This document shows, piece after piece, positions 40,587 to 64,000 of a stretch of 64,000 nucleotides of DNA (position 1 is the first letter of the stretch; each line of letters opens with the position of its first letter). The position numbers and the translations under genes are program-made. The notes below the pieces were generated by a model. That model did not search any database and was not told where the DNA came from. It saw nothing but the letters and a program-made list of their open reading frames with translations. Source of the stretch: Allokutzneria multivorans (GTDB lineage Bacteria; Actinomycetota; Actinomycetes; Mycobacteriales; Pseudonocardiaceae); assembly GCF_039537405.1 (NCBI RefSeq), contig NZ_BAABAL010000018.1, positions 496,001 through 560,000 of the forward strand, read 5' to 3'.

Positions 40587-40700
40587 GGTCGGTTTTACCT
40601 GGGGCGCGCGTGCCATACGCTTCCCAGCGAGGGCCGGGATCCATCCCGTGCCCGTCCGGCCCATTTCGGCACGCGCAAGGGGCCCCAGGTCAAACCGACC
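40587..40700. repeat. Flanking element B (114 bp, inverted copy of A)
   Basis: Ends GGTCGGTTTTACCTGGGGC (40587-40605) and, at the other end, GCCCCAGGTCAAACCGACC (40682-40700). Its reverse complement aligns with element A along the whole length (CGCGCGTGCCGAAATGGGCC against CGCGCGTGCCGGAGTGGGCC). The shared stretch CAGCGTGGGG extends past one terminal repeat in both copies, so the true element may be about 10 bp longer. Confidence 0.85.
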
Positions 40701-40724
40701 CCCACGCTGAAACCGACGCGGGCT

Positions 40725-40783
40725 GGAAGCCCAGCCGTCCCCCACCAGGAAGTCCAGCCGTCCCCGACTAGGAAGCCCGGCCG

Positions 40784-40795
<12 letters not shown>
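40725..40795. repeat. 23-bp tandem repeat at PKS 3' end
   Basis: GGAAG(C/T)CC(A/G)GCCGTC starts at 40725, 40748 and 40771, period 23 bp. The third unit runs into the PKS stop codon (40784-40786). The 306-bp gap 40478-40783 contains this, element B and nothing else recognisable. Confidence 0.75.
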
Positions 40796-55764
<14,969 letters not shown>

Positions 55765-55768
<4 letters not shown>

Positions 55769-58700
55769 CGAGCACGCCTCCCTGGGACGTGGTCGAGCAG
55801 CCAGCCGTGCACGGCCCCGGCGGTGGCGTCGGCATACCGCTCCATCATCGAGAAGTGATCGCCCGGCACGTCGACGGTGGTGTGCGCGTTGTCCCAGCTG
55901 GGGTTCCAGCTCCCGCGCAGCGCCTCGTCCGGCGGGTCGCTCGCCCGGACGAACAGCATAGGCGCGGTGAACCCGCCCGCGGTAACGCTCGCCCAGTCAA
56001 GGGTCGCGTAGTGGCCGAACGCGGTGATCCACGCGTCGCCCCACGCGTCGCCCGGCCCGCTCACCTCGTCCTGCTTGGTGGTGACGCGGCGGGCGATCGC
56101 GGCGAAGATGTCGTTGACCAGCCCCTCGTCCTTGGGCGCGAAGCAGTCGATGTTCACCACCGCCTCCGGAGCGCGTCCGCGCCCCTCCAACCGCGAGGTC
56201 AGCGCGAGCGCGGGCATGACGCCGGTGGAGTACCCGACCACCACGAAGGGTTCGTCGCCGACCTGCTCCTCCACGAGGTCGACGTGCAGTCGTACCAACG
56301 CTTCCGCGTCCGCGGGCAAGCGCTCTCCCTTGAGGAAGCCGGGATTGGGCAGCACGATCATGTCCCGCACGCCGCGCAGCGTCTTCGCGAAGCGCGCGTA
56401 CTGGTAGGCCCCGGGCTTGCCGACGAAGTGCGGCACCAGGACCAGGCGCGGGCCGGTGGCGCCCTCGGTGAGCCGGGTGATCGGCGGCTCGACGGTGAAG
56501 TCCGCGCGCGTGGTGAACTTCGGCCGGTAACGGGCAGCGGCGACCGCGATGCCGACGAACTCCTTGAACTCGCCCAGCTCGCAGGCGTGGCGCAGCAACG
56601 AGGTCAGCGATCCGTTGATCTCGGTGTCAGCTGCTTCGCTGTTCCCTTGGCCAGTTCGCAGCGCCTCGCGGAGGTATTCCGCCAGAGCGGCAGGTGTCCC
56701 GCGTTCGAAGATCACCGTCGTCCAGAGTTCGAGCCCCGTCGCGGAGTTCAGGCGTCCGCGCAGGTCAGCTGCGGTGAGTGAGTCGAAGCCCAGCTCCAGG
56801 AAGGGCCGGTCGGGCGTGATCTCGGCAGTGGAGCCGTGGTGCAGAGCCTTGGCGGCCTCGATGCGCACCAGCTCCAGCAGCAGCTCGCCGCGCTCGTTCG
56901 GGCTCAGCTCGGCCAGCTGTTCGCGCACGGTGCCGGGTGTGTCCGGCTTGCGAGCTTCGGGGATCTCCGAGATCAACGGGCTCGGCCTGGCCGAGGTGAA
57001 GACCGGGAGAAAGCGCTCCCAGTCCACGTCGGCGAGCACGGGCACCGTCTCGTCGCCGTCCAGCAGGCGGTGGAACGCCCGCACCGCCGAATCCGGTTCC
57101 ATGAAAGGAATGCCGCGACGGCGCAGCTGGTCCTCGGCGAGGTTCGCCGCCATGCCACCGTCCTCCTCAGGGCGCCAGATGCCCCACACCACCGACAGCG
57201 CCCGGAGACCGCGCGCCTTTCGATTGTGCGCCAACGCATCCAGATAGGCGTTGGCCGCGGCGTAGGCTCCGTGGTCCCGACTGCCCCAGGTCGCCGACAC
57301 GGACGAGAACAGCACGAACGCGTCGAGGTCACCGGGGAACAGCGCGTCAAGGTTGGCCGCACCAGCCAGCTTCGCCCTAGTGGTTTCCGCGAATGTGACC
57401 AGATCGGTGTCCTCAAGTGACACCAGCTCCCCCGCGCCCGCGAGGTGCAGCACCGCGCGCACCGGGCGTCCTTCGGCGGCCAGCCCGCCGACCAGCGCCT
57501 CCAGCTGCTCACGGTCAGCCACGTCGCATGCGGCCAGCGTGATGTTTGCCGACTCAAGCTCTTTCGCCCCAGCAGCACCGCGACTGGCCAGCACGACGTC
57601 CTCGGCGCCGATCTCGGTCAGCCAGCGCGCGATGCGCCTGCCGACCCCACCGGTTCCCCCGGTGACCAGGACCGTGCCCTTCGGAGTCCACTGTGGAGCG
57701 TCCGTTGTGGACATCTCGGCCCGCACCATCCGCCTGGCCTTCACACCATCGGCGCGCACCGCGAGCTGATCTTCCTCGCCCGCCCCGGTCAGCGCGCGCA
57801 CGAGCAGGTCCGCGTCCAGCACATCGGGAACGTCGATCAGGCCACCCCACCGCTCCGGGTGTTCAAGCGCGGCAACCCTTCCCAGCCCCCACACGGCGGC
57901 TTGCACCGGTCGTTCGAGCACTCCGGCGTCCACCGCGTTGCGGGTGAGCAGCCACAGCGGCGCGGTGATCTTCGCATCGCCCAGGGCTTGGATGAGGGTC
58001 AAGGTCGCCGCGAGCCCGAGCGGCAACCCGTCGCGCACGCTCTCTTCCGATGCCAGCAGCGAAAGCACACCGTCCGGCCGCAGCCCCTTCAGCTGCTCCG
58101 CCATCTCTGCCCGGGTCGCTTCGGCATCGACCCGCACGGTCACGGCGTTCAGCGCGCGCACGACGTCTTCGCCGCCGCCCGTCGTGATCACCAGCCAGGT
58201 CTTGTTCTTCGCTTCGGCCAGGTCGATCGGGCGCCACTCAACGCGGTAGTGCTGGTCGCCCCTGCTCTTTCTCCACCAGGACGACCCCGCCGCACCCTCG
58301 GGCGCCTCCACCCAGAAGCGCTCGCGCTGGAACGCGTAAGTCGGTAGATCGACTCGCCGCACTCCCGTTCCGTACGCGCTGGCCCAGTCCACCCTGCCGC
58401 CCTGAACGTGGAGTTCTCCGAGCGACAGAGCCATTCTCCGCAGATCACCCTCGCCCCTTCTCAGCGATCCGACGACAACGCCCTTCGTGCCCAAGGTCTC
58501 GCGCACGGCGCCGGTCAGGACGGGGTGCGGGCTGACCTCCACCACAACGTCGTAGCCTTCGTCGGCCAGGCGCCGAACCGCCGTGTCAAGCTGGACGGGT
58601 TCACGCAGGTTCCGGTACCAGTAGTCGTCGTCGAGCACCATGCCATCCACCCACTGACCCTCCACAGTGGATAGAAAGCGCACGTTCTCCGCCGTTGGCT

Positions 58701-60957
58701 CCACCCCGAGTTCTAGGCGGACGGCTTCGACCTGGGCGGAATGCGAGGCGTAGTCCACGTCGATTCGGCGCGCGTAGATGTTGTCCGCCAGGCACTTCGC
58801 CAGCAGCCCGTCCAGCCCTTCCGGTGTCCCGGAGATCACCACCGAGGCAGGCCCGTTGACCGCCGCGATCCCGATGCCGGACGTGAGATACCGCTCCGCT
58901 CTCGTCGCGGGCAGTGCGACCGACACCATCCCGCCCTTGCCTGTCAGAGCGACGAGTGCCTTGGAGCGCAAGGCAACGATCTTCGCCGCGTCCGCCAGCG
59001 ACAGGGCACCGGCGACGCACGCCGCGGCGATCTCGCCCTGACTGTGCCCCACGACCGCATCCGGCCGGACACCGAAGTCCTTCCACACTTCCGCCAGCGA
59101 CACCATCACCGCGAACAGCACGGGCTGCACAACATCGACTCGATCAAGCTTTCCCTTTGTCTCTTGCAAGAGATCCCAGTCGACGAACGGCGCGAGAGCT
59201 CGCGCGCACTCCCGCATCCGCGCGGCGAAGACCGGCGAGGTCTCCAGCAGTTCGACAGCCATGCCGCTCCACTGCGACCCCTGACCGGGGAACAAGAAAG
59301 CCACTCTCCCTGACGAAGCTGCCTCGCCCCGCACGAGCGTCGGCGATTCTCGCCCGCTGGCCAATGCCTTGAGCGCTTCTCGATCCTGAACCGCCGCGCG
59401 GTGGGTGAGCGCGGCCCGGCCCGTCGCGAGGGAGAACCCGATGTCGTCATCCCGGAGCTCCGGGTGCCCCTCGATGTGCTCGACCAGTCGCGCGGCCTGC
59501 TCCCGCAACGCATTCTCGGAGCGCGCCGACAGCACCCACGGCAGCGCGGGCCGTGAACATCGCTCTGCGGTTGGACGTTCAGGTGCTTGCTCCAAGATCA
59601 CATGTGCGTTCGTGCCGCTGGCCCCGAAGGCAGAGACGCCGATCCTGCGCGGCGCGCCGGTTTCCGGCCAGGCCCGCTCCTCGGTCAGCAGCTCCACGGC
59701 TCCGGCCGACCAATCGACCTTCGGTGTGGGCGCGTCGACGTGCAGCGTCTTGGGGAGCACGCCATGTCGCAGTGCCAGCACGGACTTCGCCACGGACGCG
59801 AGCCCCGCCGCTGCCGCCGCATGCCCCATGTTGGACTTGAGCGAGCCGACGAGCAGCGGCCGTTTCCGTGCTCCGCTGTAGCTCGCTATCAGCGCGTTCG
59901 CCTCGATCGGGTCACCGAGCACGGTTCCCGTTCCGTGCGCTTCGACAGCGTCCACATCGGACGGTTCGAGCCCGGCGTCGCTGAGCGCGGCCCGGATGAC
60001 GCGTCGCTGGGCCGCCCCGTTCGGCGCGGTCAAGCCGTTGCTCGCGCCGTCCTGGTTGATCGCCGAGCCCCGCACGACCGCGAGGACCGGGTGCCCCAGC
60101 CGCTGCGCGTCGGCCAGTTTCTCCACGGCGACAACGACGATTCCCTCCGCCCACGCGGTGCCGTCGGCTGCCTCGGCGAAGGACTTGGCGCGCCCGTCCG
60201 GAGAGATCGCGCGCTGCCTGCTGAACTCGATGAAGCCCTCGGGCGTGGACATCACCGTCGTGCCGCCGACCAGCGCCAGCGAGCACTCCCCCGCACGCAG
60301 CGCCCGACACGCGACGTGCAGCGCGACCAGGGACGAGGAGCACATGGTGTCGACGGTGACGGCGGGGCCCTCGAGGCCGAGCGTGTAGGCGACGCGACCG
60401 GAGGAGATCGCCCCGGAGCGCCCGATGGCGATGTTGCCCTCCATGCCCTCGGGCCAGGCGGGTATGCCACGCCCGTAGTCGTGGTCGGTCGCTCCGAGGT
60501 ACACGCCGGTTTTGCTTCCACGTAAGGATTCCGGGTCGATCCCGGCTCGTTCCAGGACCTCCCACGAGGTCTCCAGCAGCAGGCGTTGCTGCGGGTCCAT
60601 CGCCAGGGCCTCGCGCGGGGAGATGCCGAAGAAGGCCGCGTCGAACTCGGCGACCCCGCGCAGGAAACCGCCGTGCCGGACATAGGTCTTGCCGGGCGCG
60701 TCCGGGTCGGGGTCGTAGAGCCCCGCGACGTCCCAGCCCCGGTCTCCGGGGAACTCCTCGATCGCGTCGCCGCCCTCGGCGAGCAGGCTCCACAGCCGTT
60801 CGGGGGTGTCGATGCCGCCGGGCAGGCGCAGTGCGGTCGCCACGATCGCGAGCGGCTCGCTGCGCTCGCGTTCCACCTCGCGGAGCCTGCGCCGCACCGC
60901 GACGAGGTCCGCCGTGGCCCGCTTGAGGTATTCCCTCAGCTTTTCTGCGCTTTCCAC
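55765..60957 (-). CDS. Type I PKS, single module with thioesterase (KS-AT-KR-ACP-TE)
   Basis: 1730 residues from GTG 60957, where the docking helix VESAEKLREYLKRATADLVA begins. KS with active Cys206 in a less common context (D-T-M-C-S-S-S), then EAHGTGT and GSLKSNMGHAA. AT nucleophile Ser639 in GHSQGE and Y-A-S-H at 736-739, the methylmalonyl pattern. KR: TGGTGGVG, no L-D-D, Trp1224 and His1229 before Tyr1232, the A2 pattern. ACP Ser1393 in GFDSLTA. Thioesterase Ser1577 in VGYSTGV, Asp in NIDCFAP, His1701 in PGDHFSM. First gene of the PKS operon, yet already terminal in domain order; the next PKS overlaps it by 4 bp. Confidence 0.94.
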
Positions 60958-61165
60958 AAGGCACCCACTCCGCAATAATGTGTAGCACTCCCGTTCACAC
61001 CCGAGAACGCAGTAAAGAAGTGCCCCCAATGACGGTCAAGCCCCTAGGAGAAGATGTCCGTCAACCCCTGTGGATCCCCTTTTAACTCAGTACGAACTAC
61101 GGGTGCGACGGCTTCCCACGAGCTGGTAGCTTGCCGCGTTGACGCCACAAAGGGGCAGGTGAGAG
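60958..61165. promoter_or_regulatory. Divergent promoter region, PKS operon / glycosyltransferase
   Basis: The 208-bp gap between the two divergent transcription units. It is less GC-rich than its surroundings (TTTTAACTCAGTACGAAC near 61080, GCAATAATGTGTAGC near 60973). GGAGTGGGTG precedes the PKS GTG, and GGCAGGTGAGAG precedes ATG 61166. No clear operator palindrome was found, and no pathway regulator is encoded in the window. Confidence 0.45.
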
Positions 61166-62347
61166 ATGACTACTCCAGATGGTGGCCGACACCTGCTCGT
61201 GCTGAGCCTTCCGGCGCACGGGCACGTCCATCCCACTTTGGCGGTGGCCGAAGAATTGGTGCGGCGCGGCCACAAAGTTACCTATGCCACCGGCCTTGAT
61301 TTTACTGGGGCCGCGAAGACGTGCGGCGCCACCCCATTGGCTTATTCACCCGATCTGGTCGATGCGATATCGGCGCCGGGCGGGGACAGGAATACCGAGC
61401 GGGTCACGCTGGGGGCGCTGCGCTTCACCGAGCGCGGCCTCGCGCACCTGGCCGCGCTGCACGAGCCGCTCGACGCCGCCCCGCCGCAACTGATCGCCTA
61501 CGACCCGGCCGCGTCCGTGATGGCGCGGCTGCTCGCACGGCGCTGGGGCGTCCCGACGATCGCGCTGCACCCGAACTTCGCCTTCACCGAGGGCTTCGAC
61601 TGGCCCGGCGAGCTGCTGGCCCGCTACTTCGGCGGCCCGGAGTGGCAGGAGGTCGGCGCAAGCATCGGCGCCATGCTCGCGCAGCACGGCGCCGGCCCCG
61701 CCGACCTGACCGTGCCCGGCGAGCCCGCGATCGTCTTCGCGCCACGCTCGCTCCAGCCCCACGCTTCCCTGTTCGGCCCCGAGTTCACCTTCGTCGGCCC
61801 GAGCACGTCCGGCTCGCTGTTCGCCGATGATTGGACGCCGCCGACCCATGGCAAGCCGGTGGTGCTGATCTCGCTCGGCACGTACTTCAACGACCGGCCG
61901 GAGTTCCTGTCCTCGTGCGTCGACGCGTTCGGCGACCAGCCGTGGCACGTCGTGCTCACGCTCGGCGGGTGCACTTCGCCGCTCCCCCCGTTCCCCTCGA
62001 ACTTCGAGGTGCACCAATGGGTTCCGCAGCTCGCCGTGCTCCGCCACGCGTCGCTGCTGCTGACCAACGGCGGCATCGGCGTCGTCCAAGCGGCGATCCT
62101 GTCGGAGGTTCCGGTCCTGATCGCGCCCGAAGGCCACGAGCACCACATGGTGGCTGAACAGGTTGTCGCACAAGGGCTCGGCGCCACCGTCTCACCCTCT
62201 TCGTTGCGCTCAGCGGCTTCCGCCATCACCGCGTCGGACTCCGTCCGAGAACGGCTTCACGCGATGAGCCAGCAGATGCGCGCCGCCGGAGGGACCACGG
62301 CCGCCGCCGACACCATCGAGTCCCATCTAGGTGGAGTGATCGCATGA
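61166..62347 (+). CDS. Macrolide-type glycosyltransferase (GT1, MGT/OleD-like)
   Basis: A 393-residue GT-B enzyme. The N-terminal acceptor domain opens LLVLSLPAHGHVHPTLAVAE, with His18 in the place of the catalytic His of OleD-type macrolide glucosyltransferases. The donor domain has HQWVPQLAVLRHASLLLTNG and EVPVLIAPEGHEHHMVAEQV. The donor-binding His-x-G-x-x-S of relatives (e.g. T-H-A-G-M-G-S) is T-N-G-G-I-G-V here. It may glycosylate the polyketide either as tailoring or as self-protection using UDP-glucose; no deoxysugar genes are present. Its stop overlaps the P450 start (ATGA). Confidence 0.88.
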   Translation: MTTPDGGRHLLVLSLPAHGHVHPTLAVAEELVRRGHKVTYATGLDFTGAAKTCGATPLAYSPDLVDAISAPGGDRNTERVTLGALRFTERGLAHLAALHEPLDAAPPQLIAYDPAASVMARLLARRWGVPTIALHPNFAFTEGFDWPGELLARYFGGPEWQEVGASIGAMLAQHGAGPADLTVPGEPAIVFAPRSLQPHASLFGPEFTFVGPSTSGSLFADDWTPPTHGKPVVLISLGTYFNDRPEFLSSCVDAFGDQPWHVVLTLGGCTSPLPPFPSNFEVHQWVPQLAVLRHASLLLTNGGIGVVQAAILSEVPVLIAPEGHEHHMVAEQVVAQGLGATVSPSSLRSAASAITASDSVRERLHAMSQQMRAAGGTTAAADTIESHLGGVIA

Positions 62348-63498
62348 CGAACCGGGCCGAGACACTCGAGTTCTACCGCCAGATGCGCGCCGAAGCCCCC
62401 GTGCACTTCGACGCCGACACCGGCGCGTGGCTGGTCTTCGGCTACGACGCCGCGAGCACTGTCATGTCCGACCACAGGACGTTCTCCTCGGACTTCAGCG
62501 GCGTCGCCGAGGTGCAGGACGAGCTCAACGCCGACGAGGACCTTGCCACGCTCGGCAACCACTTCGGCTGGACCGACCCGCCCGTGCACCGGACGTTGCG
62601 CGGCCTCGTCAGCAAGGCTTTCACCGCGCGCATGGTGGCTCGGATGGAGCCCCGCGTCACCGACATCGCCACCGAGCTGCTCGACCGGATCGGCGACCGC
62701 AAGGACTTCGACTTCATCACCGACTTCGCCCATCCCCTGCCCGTCGTGGTGATCGCCGAGATGCTCGGTGTCCCCGCCGCCGACCGCGACCGGTTCAAGA
62801 AGTGGTCCGACGCGCTGCTGGAGCAGCCCGACCGTGAGGACGGCGTCGAGGCCGACACCGCCGCGCTCAAGGAGATGGTCGCCTACCTCCGCGCGCACAT
62901 CCGTTCTCGTGCGGGTACGCCCACCGACGACCTCACCACCAAGCTCGTCGAAGCTGAGATCGACGGCGAGCGGCTCAGCGAGAACCAGATCATCGGCACG
63001 CTCGGCGTCCTCATGATGGCCGGGCACATCACCACGACCACCTTGCTGGGCAACGCGATGCTCTGCTTCGACGAGCACCCCGAGGTCCTGCGCCGCGTCC
63101 GCGACGACCCATCGCTGCTCCCCGCCACCATCGAGGAGGTGCTCCGCTACCGCACGTCCTTCGAGCGCGCCGCCCGCCTCGTCAAGCACGACACCACCCT
63201 CGGCGGCCAAGACCTCAAGGCCGGTCAGCTCGTGCTCGTCCTCATCGACTCCGCCAACCGCGACGAACGCCACGGCTGCCCTTCGAGCTTCGACATCGAC
63301 CGCGCCCAGAACCAGCACCTGTCCTTCGGCCACGGCATCCACTTCTGCCTAGGAGCCCCGCTCGCCCGCCTCGAAGCCCGCATCGCGTTGGAACTGCTGT
63401 TGAAACGCTACTCCGCGCTTTCCGTGCTCTCCTCCAGCTTCTACGAGGCCCATTCCATGGTCGTCCCCCACCACATGCCCGTCCGCGTCCGCCCGTAG
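62344..63498 (+). CDS. Cytochrome P450, probable polyketide tailoring enzyme
   Basis: 384 residues. I-helix LMMAGHITTTTLL, where the usual acidic residue before Thr is Ile; E-x-x-R in EEVLRYRTSFERAAR; haem loop FGHGIHFCLGAPLAR with Cys335. The sequence fits the CYP105/107-like biosynthetic group. Translationally coupled to the glycosyltransferase by a 4-bp overlap and divergent from the PKS operon, so hydroxylation or epoxidation of the macrolide is the natural inference. Ferredoxin partner not present. Confidence 0.9.
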   Translation: MTNRAETLEFYRQMRAEAPVHFDADTGAWLVFGYDAASTVMSDHRTFSSDFSGVAEVQDELNADEDLATLGNHFGWTDPPVHRTLRGLVSKAFTARMVARMEPRVTDIATELLDRIGDRKDFDFITDFAHPLPVVVIAEMLGVPAADRDRFKKWSDALLEQPDREDGVEADTAALKEMVAYLRAHIRSRAGTPTDDLTTKLVEAEIDGERLSENQIIGTLGVLMMAGHITTTTLLGNAMLCFDEHPEVLRRVRDDPSLLPATIEEVLRYRTSFERAARLVKHDTTLGGQDLKAGQLVLVLIDSANRDERHGCPSSFDIDRAQNQHLSFGHGIHFCLGAPLARLEARIALELLLKRYSALSVLSSSFYEAHSMVVPHHMPVRVRP

Positions 63499-63508
63499 CC
63501 TTTCTCCC

Positions 63509-63862
63509 GTGCCCCTCGTAGAAATCACCCACTCCCCCACCGTTCCCGCTTCTGCGCTGCGATCGTTGGCTTCGGCCCTGCCCCACCTCGTTTCCGTCGC
63601 CGTCGAGTGCCCCGAAGAGCCCTACGACGGCAACCTCCAACCCGGCGACGTCGACGTCATCTTCCGCGCGCGGAGTCCTTACGATCGGGGCGGCTTGCCC
63701 GTGCTGATCGAGATCCGCTCCAAGTACTTCGAGTCCCGGGCCGCTTCTCGCCAGTCCCGCGTGGACTCGCTGCACGCGGCACTCGCCGCTGCGACCGGCC
63801 TTTCGGACTTCGGCGTCTACCTGTCACTGCCCGTCGCCGCGTGGTCTCAGGGCCCGGACTAG
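63509..63862 (+). CDS. Small protein, possibly tautomerase-superfamily
   Basis: A 117-residue protein from GTG 63509, 10 bp after the P450 stop. It starts M-P-L-V-E-I-T, with a Pro next to the initiator as in 4-oxalocrotonate/CHMI-type tautomerases, whose catalytic base is the N-terminal Pro. A later strand IEIRSKYFESRAASRQSRVD fits the CHMI pattern. The link is weak. Co-transcription with the P450 is likely, but a role in the pathway is not shown. Confidence 0.55.
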   Translation: MPLVEITHSPTVPASALRSLASALPHLVSVAVECPEEPYDGNLQPGDVDVIFRARSPYDRGGLPVLIEIRSKYFESRAASRQSRVDSLHAALAAATGLSDFGVYLSLPVAAWSQGPD

Positions 63863-64000
63863 CGACTGTTGTTGCGCAACATGTCGCCATAACGCTACCG
63901 GGCCACCTATTTTTCGACTTTATGCGGAGTTGTTGCGTCACTTAGCTTTTTCACTCTTCGGTGCCATGATCGTCTATTTTCGGGGGTAGAATTGTGTTAT
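63863..64000. other. AT-rich right edge of the window
   Basis: The last 138 bp drop sharply in GC content (TTTTTCGACTTTATGCGG, TCTATTTTCGGGGGTAGAA). They contain the perfect palindrome TGTTGCGCAACA at 63870-63881. This is probably the promoter region of a gene beyond the window; no gene starts within view. Confidence 0.4.

Overview
The window is very GC-rich, and the genes use GTG, ATG and a few TTG starts. It carries an Lsr2 nucleoid protein, many TetR/MarR/ArsR regulators, DHA2-type exporters, actinobacterial cytochromes P450 and a modular type I polyketide synthase (PKS). Together these point to a soil actinomycete, most likely of the order Pseudonocardiales; no species can be named from sequence alone. 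No rRNA or tRNA gene, CRISPR array or replication origin was seen.

Positions 1-40500 read as chromosomal 'housekeeping plus adaptation' DNA. In order: a partial membrane protein and a HEPN-like membrane protein; a DUF2236 oxygenase; a two-component system (HK 5751-7130, RR 7144-7845) beside a GT2-GtrA/GT39 envelope glycosylation operon, the two transcription units sharing 11-bp-spaced CTGGGA boxes; a TetR/DHA2 exporter pair; lsr2; a secreted hydrolase controlled by a TetR with matching operators; a MarR/hotdog thioesterase pair; a GH3 beta-glucosidase; a lipoprotein; an ArsR-SRPBCC/exporter pair; a secreted propeller-lectin protein with a pore-former-like tail; a P450; a phosphodiesterase; an atypical glutamyl-tRNA synthetase; LysE; a secreted BECR-like nuclease; a second YidC; a DUF4097/ribbon-helix-helix pair; and a DUF222-HNH endonuclease gene bracketed by ~115-bp inverted repeats.

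Positions 40784-63498 are a polyketide region. Two PKS genes overlap by 4 bp on the minus strand. The first-transcribed is one methylmalonyl module, KS-AT-KR-ACP-TE. The second has three modules: malonyl/full reduction; ethylmalonyl-like/KR; malonyl/DH-KR-TE. Both begin with a docking helix and both end with a thioesterase, and no loading module is present. They therefore look like two alternative terminal proteins for an assembly line whose first part lies elsewhere. Divergently transcribed are a macrolide-type glycosyltransferase and a P450, overlapping by 4 bp, which are likely resistance/tailoring enzymes.

Non-coding structure is unusually rich. There are two ~217-bp MITE-like elements, each with CTAG at both ends and each between convergent genes, and two further copies of their core without the terminal repeats. 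There are 15 exact or one-mismatch copies of an iterated palindrome GTCCAC(A/T)GTGGAC, several short tandem duplications at gene ends, and operators that can be read directly for at least six regulators.
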